Source: Rhodocyclus purpureus
GTDB lineage: Bacteria > Pseudomonadota > Gammaproteobacteria > Burkholderiales > Rhodocyclaceae
Direction: 5' to 3'
NCBI RefSeq assembly: GCF_016653115.1
Contig: NZ_NHRX01000043.1
Coordinates: 98,819-162,818, forward strand
Length of the DNA: 64,000 nt
The position numbers were made by a program, and so were the translations under genes. The notes below the pieces were generated by a model, which saw nothing but the letters and a program-made list of their open reading frames with translations, had not been told where the DNA came from and did not search any database. Shown here piece by piece: positions 55,735-64,000 of the stretch; the stretch's first letter is position 1; every line of letters begins with the position of its first letter.

Positions 55735-58347
55735 TCAGCCCGCGGCGATGCGGCCCCGGGCGCCCTGCGGGGAGATCGTTCCGCCCGGCAGCCATTTCTC
55801 GAGCACCGCGGCCAGCTTGTCGATGGCGAGTGGCTTGGTGAGAAAATCGTCCATCCCCGCGGCCAGGCAATCCTGGCGATCCTTCTCGAAGGCATCGGCA
55901 GTCAGGGCGACGATCGGCAGGCGCCGACGACCATGCTCCGCCTCCCACAGACGGATGGCGCGGGTCGCGGCATAACCGTCCATCACCGGCATCTGCACGT
56001 CCATCAGCACGAGGTCCGGCATCTCGCCGCGCAGGAGACAATCGAAGCCCTGCCGGCCGTCCTCGGCCATGCAAACGCTCAGCCCGAAACGGGTCAGCAT
56101 GGCCTCGACCACCCGGCGATTGACCGCGTTATCCTCGACCACCAGCACGCGCGCCGACGAGGCTGCGCGGGGGACGAACGCTTCGCCCGGCCCGGCCGGG
56201 CTGGCCGGCGTGCTCTTCGCGTCGACGTCCGGCAGCGCCACGCGAACGCGGAACCAGAAACGCGATCCCTGCCCGAAGCGGCTGTCCACGCCGACCTCAC
56301 CGCCCATCAGCAGCGCCAGCCGGTGCACGATCGACAGGCCGAGGCCGCTGCCGCCGTATTGCCGCGTCGTCGAGCTGTCCACCTGAGTGAACGGCTGAAA
56401 CATCAGCGACTGCTTGTCGGCGGGGATGCCGATCCCGGTGTCGACAACCTCGAATTCGAGCAGCGCACCGTGCTCGTCGCGTGACAGTTCGCGCGCCGCG
56501 ATGCGTACTGCGCCGCGCTCGGTGAACTTGATCGCATTGTTCACCAGGTTGGCGAGCATCTGGCGCAGGCGCTGGGCGTCGCCGACATAAGGCTGCCCGC
56601 CCGGACCGTTCCAGGCCGCATCGATGGACAGCTTCTTGCGCGCTGCGGGCTCGCCGTACAGCCGCCTGATCTCGTCGAGCAGCGCGGCCGGATCGAAAAC
56701 GGTGGGCTCCAGTTCGATCCTGTTCGCCTCGGCCTTCGACAGGTCGAGGATGTCGTTGAGCAGACCGAGCAGCGTCTGCCCCGAATCGAGGATCGTGCGC
56801 GCGCAGTTGGCACGCTCGGCCTCGCTCACGCCGGGCATCAGCAACACCTGCGCCATGCCGAGGATGCCGTTCATCGGCGTGCGCAGTTCGTGGCTGATGG
56901 TGGCGAGAAAGCGGCTCTTGGCGACGCTGGCGGCCTCGGCGGCCTCCTTGGCGCGCCTGAGCTGCAACTGCTGCTCGTTTCTTTCGGTGATGTCGCGGGT
57001 GATGTTGACCAGGCCGACCAGGCGGCCGGCGCTGTCGCGCATCGCCGAGAGGGCGACGTCCGCATAGAAGCGGCTGCCGTCCTTGCGCACGCGCCAGCCC
57101 GCGTCCTCGCAACGGCCGTCGCGCACGGCGGCCGCGATGATCTGCCCGGGCCTGCCGGCCGCGACGTCTTCCGGCGTATGGAAGCGCGCCATCGGCGCGC
57201 CGAGGATCTCGTCGGCGTCGTAGCCCTTGAGTCGCCGCGCCCCTTCGTTCCATGAGACGACCCGTCCGCTGCCATCGATCATGATGATCGCGTAATCCTT
57301 GACGCTGTCGGTCATCAGCCGCAGTTGCGTGCCGTTTTCGAGGACCAGTTGCTGCTGCCGGGTCATCCGCGCCAGGAGAAAGACGAGGCCGAGGCTGAAG
57401 ACCCAGAGCAGGCTGGTACCGATCAGTGCGCTGCGCCGATCCTGCGCGATGACCGCTTCGACCGGTCTGAGCACGCTCTGTTCGCTGAGTCCGAGGACGA
57501 TCGTGACCGGGTAGTCGCGCAAGCGCTGCCAGCGATAGATCCGGTGCACCTGGTCGTAATTCGCCGGCGCCCGGAACGATCCGGTGGCAGGGACCGTCTC
57601 TCCGACGAACGGGCGGTCGGGTCCGAAGGATTTGCCGAGCAGGGCTTCATGATCCCGGTTACGCGCCAGATACTCGCCGCTGGCACGAAAGATGGAGATC
57701 GAGTCGTCGGAGGCCAGCGTCAGCGAGACGAGCGCCTGCTGCAGATAGGACGGCGCCACCGACAGCACGACCACGCCGAGGAACTTGCCGTTACGCCTTA
57801 TCGGGCGGGTGAACTGGATGCTCCATTCGCGGGACACCCGGCCGAGCACCGGCTTGCTGATGAACAACTGGTCCCCGGTGCTGCCGAGATGGACCTTGAA
57901 GTGCTCGCGATCGCCGAGGAAGACGCGCTCCTTCATGCCGAGGCTCGAATAGGATAGGTAGCCGTCGGGGTCGATCACGGCCACCTGGAGCAGCGCACGT
58001 TCGGGGAGTCTTTCCTCGACCTCGCGCACCTCGGCGGCAAAATCCTGCACGCGGCCCGGTACGTAGCGCGCGGACAACTCCCTCGCCGCAAAGTCGACGT
58101 TGTGGAACAACATCGCGATCTCGTCGGCCACGGCGCCGTTGAGCTGACTGGCGCGAAATTCGGCCTGGGCAATGGTCTCGGCGCGCAGGCGATCGGCCGA
58201 ACTCGTCAGTTGCCACCAGTAAAGCGCGCTGGCCAGCAGCGACAGCAGGACGACCAGCGTGGCGATCGGGTTGAAATAACTTCGGGTCAGGAACTTTCCC
58301 GACCATGGCCTTGCCGGAATGTTAGCGTGGACTGCGGCCTCGGTCAT
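55735..58347 (-). CDS. Hybrid sensor histidine kinase/response regulator with Cache-like and PAS domains
   Basis: This 870-residue inner-membrane sensor has a helix at about 28-48, a large periplasmic double-Cache-like domain (about 50-300; LGDREHFKVHLG), a second helix (about 308-328) and a PAS domain (about 340-455; SWNEGARRLKGYDADEILG). HisKA has H486 in ISHELRTPMNGILG; the ATPase domain contains the N-box LANLVNNAIKF; the C-terminal receiver has D783 in VLMDVQMPVMDG. A phosphorelay through a separate Hpt protein is expected, but none is in the window. The gene stands alone, so its output is unknown. Confidence 0.93.
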   Translation of the reverse strand: MTEAAVHANIPARPWSGKFLTRSYFNPIATLVVLLSLLASALYWWQLTSSADRLRAETIAQAEFRASQLNGAVADEIAMLFHNVDFAARELSARYVPGRVQDFAAEVREVEERLPERALLQVAVIDPDGYLSYSSLGMKERVFLGDREHFKVHLGSTGDQLFISKPVLGRVSREWSIQFTRPIRRNGKFLGVVVLSVAPSYLQQALVSLTLASDDSISIFRASGEYLARNRDHEALLGKSFGPDRPFVGETVPATGSFRAPANYDQVHRIYRWQRLRDYPVTIVLGLSEQSVLRPVEAVIAQDRRSALIGTSLLWVFSLGLVFLLARMTRQQQLVLENGTQLRLMTDSVKDYAIIMIDGSGRVVSWNEGARRLKGYDADEILGAPMARFHTPEDVAAGRPGQIIAAAVRDGRCEDAGWRVRKDGSRFYADVALSAMRDSAGRLVGLVNITRDITERNEQQLQLRRAKEAAEAASVAKSRFLATISHELRTPMNGILGMAQVLLMPGVSEAERANCARTILDSGQTLLGLLNDILDLSKAEANRIELEPTVFDPAALLDEIRRLYGEPAARKKLSIDAAWNGPGGQPYVGDAQRLRQMLANLVNNAIKFTERGAVRIAARELSRDEHGALLEFEVVDTGIGIPADKQSLMFQPFTQVDSSTTRQYGGSGLGLSIVHRLALLMGGEVGVDSRFGQGSRFWFRVRVALPDVDAKSTPASPAGPGEAFVPRAASSARVLVVEDNAVNRRVVEAMLTRFGLSVCMAEDGRQGFDCLLRGEMPDLVLMDVQMPVMDGYAATRAIRLWEAEHGRRRLPIVALTADAFEKDRQDCLAAGMDDFLTKPLAIDKLAAVLEKWLPGGTISPQGARGRIAAG

Positions 58348-58562
58348 CAGGCAAAGCCTCGGTGTGGCTGATGGAGATTCGGGTGGCGGTCGGAATCGCC
58401 CCGATTCGCGACGGAATCGTCACGAGAATACGCAGGGCAGTCTCCGCCGGTCGCGATCTTGCCACCGTTTCGTCGACGAAGTCGAGTGGCAAGCGCAGCG
58501 TGCGCCCGGGACAGCATTCCTGCGGATAGCCCACGCGCTGCGCTGCAGCAAGGACAGGCAAT

Positions 58563-58590
58563 AAAAAACCGCCCCGAGAGGCGGTTTTTT
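58563..58590. terminator. Bidirectional intrinsic terminator
   Basis: AAAAAACCGCC / GGCGGTTTTTT with a CCGAGA loop. It follows tRNA-Pro on the minus strand. Confidence 0.9.
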
Positions 58591-58597
58591 GAATTGT

Positions 58598-58674
<77 letters not shown>

Positions 58675-58685
58675 ACTTGCTGTCG

Positions 58686-59657
58686 CTAGAATTTTCTTGC
58701 AGCAGCGAAAGATGGCAATTCTACCAGCGAATCTTTGTAAAGGGAAGGGGGTAAGACGTCGAGTGCGCGAACGGCGAGTTCGGCTTCGGCGCGCGCCGCC
58801 TTCTGTGCGTACTCGAGCGCGCCGGTGGCGCGGATCGCGGCGAGCACGCCCGGGAAGGATTCACGGCCGCCCGTCTCGATCGCCGCGCGCACACACGCCG
58901 CCTGCTCGGCGTTGCCATGCTGCATGACGTAGATCAGGGGCAGGGTCGGCTTGCCTTCGGCGAGGTCATCACCCAGGTGCTTGCCGGTCTCGTCCTCGTT
59001 GCCCGAGTAGTCGAGGATGTCGTCGGCGAGTTGGAAGGCAGTGCCGAGGTGCATGCCGAAGGTGGCGAGCGCCTGCTCGACCTCGGGCGAAGCGCCGCCG
59101 ACGATGCCGCCGATCTGCGCGGCGGCGGCGAACAGCTTGGCCGTCTTCGAGCGGATCACCTGCAGGTAGCGCCCCTCATCGACGTCGCTGTCGTGACAGT
59201 TCATCAGCTGCATCACCTCGCCTTCGGAGATGACGACGGTGGCTTCCGACATCACGCGCATCACGCGCAGGTCGCCGATCTCGGTCATCATCTCGAACGC
59301 ACGCGAGTAGAGAAAGTCGCCGACGAGCACGCTGGCGGCGTTGCCGAAGGCGGAGTTGGCCGTCTCGCGACCGCGGCGCAGTTCGGATTCGTCGACCACG
59401 TCGTCGTGCAGCAGCGTCGCGGTATGGATGAACTCGACGACGGCGGCGAGCTTGTGCTGCAGGTCGCCCTGGTAGCCGAGCGCCCCGGCGCCGAGCAGGA
59501 CGAGTGCCGGCCGCATGCGCTTGCCGCCGCCCTGAATGATGTACTCGGCGACCTGACGCACGAGGACGACGTCCGAATACAGTCGGGCACGGATGACCGC
59601 ATCGACGGCCTGCATGTCCGCTTTGATCAGACTGTAGAACTGTTCTTCCAGCTTCAC
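58686..59657 (-). CDS. ispB: Octaprenyl (polyprenyl) diphosphate synthase
   Basis: This trans-prenyl chain elongase, about 323 residues long, makes the quinone side chain used by ubiquinone and by MenA. The first Asp-rich motif is LLHDDVVDESELRRG, the second LADDILDYSGNEDETGKHLGDD; GGGKRMRPALVLL binds the allylic substrate. The GTG at 59657 is chosen for its AAGG site; a TTG 18 bases upstream is the alternative. It lies beside tRNA-Pro and is divergent from rplU, a common betaproteobacterial order. Confidence 0.94.
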   Translation of the reverse strand: MKLEEQFYSLIKADMQAVDAVIRARLYSDVVLVRQVAEYIIQGGGKRMRPALVLLGAGALGYQGDLQHKLAAVVEFIHTATLLHDDVVDESELRRGRETANSAFGNAASVLVGDFLYSRAFEMMTEIGDLRVMRVMSEATVVISEGEVMQLMNCHDSDVDEGRYLQVIRSKTAKLFAAAAQIGGIVGGASPEVEQALATFGMHLGTAFQLADDILDYSGNEDETGKHLGDDLAEGKPTLPLIYVMQHGNAEQAACVRAAIETGGRESFPGVLAAIRATGALEYAQKAARAEAELAVRALDVLPPSLYKDSLVELPSFAAARKF

Positions 59658-59812
59658 CGGGAAACGCCTTGGCAAAAAAACCGACAGATGTTAGGCGCCG
59701 CAGGGGGTAGCGTCAAGTTGAACCGAGCGCAGCGCGCCCGGCCTGCCTGTGCGCCCGCAGCAGACGCGGCCGGGCCGGGAGCGAGGTCGCCGCGCGCAAG
59801 GCAGCGAAACCT

Positions 59813-59840
59813 TTGACGCAGCTGGACGAATGCGTATAAT
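59813..59840 (+). promoter_or_regulatory. Sigma-70 promoter of rplU-rpmA
   Basis: TTGACG (59813-59818), a 16-bp spacer and a perfect TATAAT (59835-59840), 42 bases before the rplU start. Confidence 0.85.
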
Positions 59841-59881
59841 GCACGGTTCGTTTCACTTCGTTCCATTCATTGGAGTCCAAC

Positions 59882-60193
59882 ATGTACGCGGTCATAAAAA
59901 CCGGTGGCAAGCAGTATCGCGTTGCCGCTGGCGAAAAATTGAAAATAGAACAGATACCGGCAGAAGTTGGCGCAGAAATCACGATCGACCAGATCCTCAT
60001 GGTAGGTGAAGGTGAGTCGGTGAAGATCGGCGCCCCGCTCGTCGCTGGCGCCTCGGTCAAGGCAACCGTCCTCGCTCAGGGCCGCCACGACAAGGTCAAG
60101 ATCTTCAAGATGCGTCGTCGCAAGCACTACCGGAAGAATCAGGGCCATCGCCAGAACTACACCGAGATCCGCATCGACGGCATCGCGGCGTAA
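59882..60193 (+). CDS. rplU: 50S ribosomal protein L21
   Basis: This 103-residue ribosomal protein starts [20 protein letters not shown]. It contains the L21 signature [23 protein letters not shown], which binds 23S rRNA. Normal length. It is transcribed from the strong promoter just upstream together with rpmA (28-base gap). Confidence 0.98.
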   Translation: MYAVIKTGGKQYRVAAGEKLKIEQIPAEVGAEITIDQILMVGEGESVKIGAPLVAGASVKATVLAQGRHDKVKIFKMRRRKHYRKNQGHRQNYTEIRIDGIAA

Positions 60194-60221
60194 TCGCTGC
60201 TGATAGAGAGGAATCTGAAAA

Positions 60222-60482
60222 ATGGCACACAAAAAAGCAGGCGGTAGTTCGCGTAACGGCCGCGACTCAGAATCGAAACGCCTTGGCGTGAAGCGCTACG
60301 GTGGCCAGCTGGTCGCTGCCGGCAACATCATCGTTCGCCAGCGCGGCACCGAGTTCCACCCGGGCGAAAACGTCGGCATCGGCAAGGACCACACGCTGTT
60401 CGCGCTGGTCGAAGGCCGCGTCGCGTTCGCGATCAAGGGCGAGAAGCGTCGCCGCACCGTGAGCATCGTCCCGGCCGCCTGA
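60222..60482 (+). CDS. rpmA: 50S ribosomal protein L27
   Basis: This 86-residue protein starts [28 protein letters not shown], the fully conserved N-terminus that reaches the peptidyl-transferase centre. No extra N-terminal cleavage extension is present. A GAGAGG site precedes it. It pairs with rplU and is followed by a terminator before obg. Confidence 0.98.
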   Translation: MAHKKAGGSSRNGRDSESKRLGVKRYGGQLVAAGNIIVRQRGTEFHPGENVGIGKDHTLFALVEGRVAFAIKGEKRRRTVSIVPAA

Positions 60483-60537
60483 TCAAGGCTCGCGCGGACG
60501 CTCACAGGCGTCGTTGCACCCTTGCAGCACCTCCGCT

Positions 60538-60568
60538 GAAAAGCCCTATCCTCGCGATAGGGCTTTTT
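60538..60568 (+). terminator. Intrinsic terminator after rpmA
   Basis: AAAAGCCCTATC / GATAGGGCTTTT stem with a CTCGC loop, ending in a T-run. It separates rplU-rpmA from obg-proB, at least in part. Confidence 0.88.
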
Positions 60569-60570
60569 AG

Positions 60571-62846
<2,276 letters not shown>

Positions 62847-62875
62847 GGGACGCGCAGGCAAGATTCCGCACCCAC

Positions 62876-63742
62876 CGTCATTGCGCAGCGCGCCAGCGCC
62901 GTGGCAACAATGAAGTCATTGCGAGGCGCGTAGCGCCGTGGCAATCCAGTGCGTTCTTCTATTTCTACGTCCCTGCCGGCTCGGGCGATCGGATAACAGT
63001 CCTACGCACTGGATCGCCACGCCCTGCGGGCTCGCGATGACGGTTACGGTCTCAGCACCTCTTCATGCACTCCTGGCACTGCCGTCATTGCGCAGCGCGC
63101 CAGCGCCGTGGCAACAATGAAGTCATTGCGAGGCGCGCAGCGCCGTGGCAATCCAGTGCGTTCTTCTATTTCCGCGTCCCTGCCAGATCGGACGATCGGA
63201 TAACAGTCCTACGCACTGGATCGCCACGCCCTGCGGGCTCGCGATGACGGTTACGGTCTCAGCACCTCTTCATGCACTCCTGGCACTACCGTCATTGCGA
63301 GGCGCGTCAGCGCCGTGGCAACAATGAAGTCATTGCGAGGCGCGCAGCGCCGTGGCAATCCAGTGCGTTCTTCTATTTCCGCGTCCCTGCCAGCTCGGAC
63401 GATCGGATAACAGTATCTACGCACTGGATCGCCACGCCCTGCGGGCTCGCGATGACGGTTACGGTCTCAGCACCTCTTCATGCACTCCTGGCACTGCCGT
63501 CATTGCGCGGCGCGCCAGCGCCGTGGCAACAATGAAGTCATTGCGAGGCGCGTAGCGCCGTGGCAATCCAGTTCGTTCTTCTATTTCCGCGTCCCTGCCA
63601 GCTCGGACGATCGGATAACAGTCCTACGCACTGGATCGCCACGCCCTGCGGGCTCGCGATGACGGTTACGGTCTCAGCACCTCTTCATGCACTCCTGGCA
63701 CTGCCGTCATTGCGCAGCGCGCCAGCGCCGTGGCAACAATGA
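62876..63742. repeat. Tandem array of four 207/208-bp units plus a partial fifth
   Basis: Units start at 62876, 63083, 63290, 63498 and 63705. Each contains a half element (CGTCATTGCG...GTGGCAACAATGAA), a full palindromic MITE-like core (GTCATTGCGAGGCGCG... to CTCGCGATGAC) and a spacer (GGTTACGGTCTCAGCACC and onward). Units are nearly identical. The fifth is cut after about 38 bases by the mobile element on the right. Its 60-residue reading frames repeat with the unit and are not genes. Confidence 0.92.
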
Positions 63743-64000
63743 ACCTAAAAACCTCAGTTGCTGAAGTGCAGAGCGGCCGAAGGGCTGGCAAGCTATGGGT
63801 TTTGCGTTGATCGAGGGAGTCACCCGATGGGTGAATCGAAATTGAAGCGTCTGCGGGATCAAGAAATGCTTTGGTCGTGTGCCGGGGTGCAGACGGCAGG
63901 AGGTCGTGTTCGGGTTCGCTGGGAAGCGGAGAGTGCGGCCACGCCGATGGGGCAACTGGCGTACTTCATCGAGTTTCTGACGCTGACGGGTCTGTGGTCG
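63743..64000 (+). mobile_element. Left end of an insertion sequence (continues past the window)
   Basis: The tandem array stops within its fifth unit and a sequence starting about CCTAAAAACCTCAGTTGCTG takes over, leading into a transposase reading frame. The left terminal repeat should lie in the first 30-40 bases, but the right end is not available, so the terminal repeats cannot be matched. Confidence 0.6.
63827..64000 (+). CDS. Transposase, N-terminal 58 residues (runs off the right edge)
   Basis: ATG with a GGGAG site, then an open frame to the window end starting MGESKLKRLRDQEMLW and continuing GGRVRVRWEAESAATPMGQLAYFIEFL. The G-Q-x-x-(Y/F)-F-x-E-F-L segment matches the start of DDE transposases of an IS4-like group as I recall it; the catalytic residues lie outside the window. 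The family assignment is tentative. Confidence 0.6.
   Translation, partial: MGESKLKRLRDQEMLWSCAGVQTAGGRVRVRWEAESAATPMGQLAYFIEFLTLTGLWS

Noticed and set aside
62876..63742. CRISPR-like array
   Set aside because: Unit length is 207-208 bp with identical 'spacers' and internal palindromes; no short repeat/unique spacer pattern and no cas genes.
62938..63742. Series of identical 60-residue reading frames
   Set aside because: They repeat with the unit, overlap in different frames and include the palindromic arms; they are by-products of the repeat.

Overview
The window is one contiguous piece of a GC-rich chromosome. Its housekeeping content points to a betaproteobacterium, most likely of the Rhodocyclales. 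It has the rplU-rpmA-obg-proB block beside ispB, the ilvE / CHCC zinc finger / waaF block, queA-tgt, a PP0621-type protein near ampD, and GTP-dependent PEP carboxykinase divergent from malic enzyme. The order is inferred from gene content and synteny recalled from memory; no species is claimed.

Layout. 1-4.3 kb: start of maeB (minus), pckG (plus), a Phd/VapC-type toxin-antitoxin (TA) pair and a PLP aminotransferase. 4.3-20.7 kb: an apparent accessory island on the minus strand. It encodes a two-component system, a complete type I secretion system (TolC-like protein, ABC exporter, HlyD-like adaptor) and a 2814-residue RTX/Ig-like adhesin. It is bounded by two copies of the 3' end of menA. 20.6-24.1 kb: menA, tRNA-Leu, queA, tgt. 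24.2-25.5 kb: an RHH/RelE-type TA pair between two near-identical direct repeats. 25.5-30.8 kb (minus): an operon of ilvE, a zinc-finger protein, waaF, an NTF2-like protein, a YheT-type hydrolase and a phosphohexomutase. 30.9-36.5 kb (plus): nudJ, a predicted exported Cys-His-Asp protein, mnmA, a flippase-like membrane protein and a DprE1/DprE2-like pair. 36.6-38.6 kb (minus): a lipoprotein, ampD and a PP0621-type protein. 38.8-40.4 kb: an acetate/succinate CoA-transferase. 40.5-41.2 kb: a PIN-type TA module. 41.3-47 kb: a four-gene acyl-CoA degradation operon with a divergent AraC-type regulator. 47-50.5 kb: a DsrE-like protein, Cu/Zn superoxide dismutase, an alpha/beta hydrolase, a VapBC-type TA pair whose toxin has an early stop, and a hydrolase-gene remnant. 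50.6-58.3 kb: glgB, modABC and a large hybrid histidine kinase. 58.6-62.8 kb: tRNA-Pro, ispB, rplU, rpmA, obg, proB. 62.9-64 kb: a tandem array of 207-bp units, cut by the start of a transposase gene that leaves the window.

Themes. Malic enzyme, PEP carboxykinase, CoA-transferase, the acyl-CoA operon and glycogen branching enzyme suggest a flexible carbon economy with glycogen storage and fatty or branched acid use. Accessory DNA (four TA modules and the adhesin island) repeatedly sits at gene 3' ends or next to repeats. In two places the 3' end of the neighbouring gene is present twice, once on each side of the insert. A palindromic MITE-like repeat family (cores starting GTCATYGCGAG and ending CTCGCRATGAC) occurs at 24.3, 25.3, 47.1 and 47.9 kb and as the tandem array at 62.9 kb.
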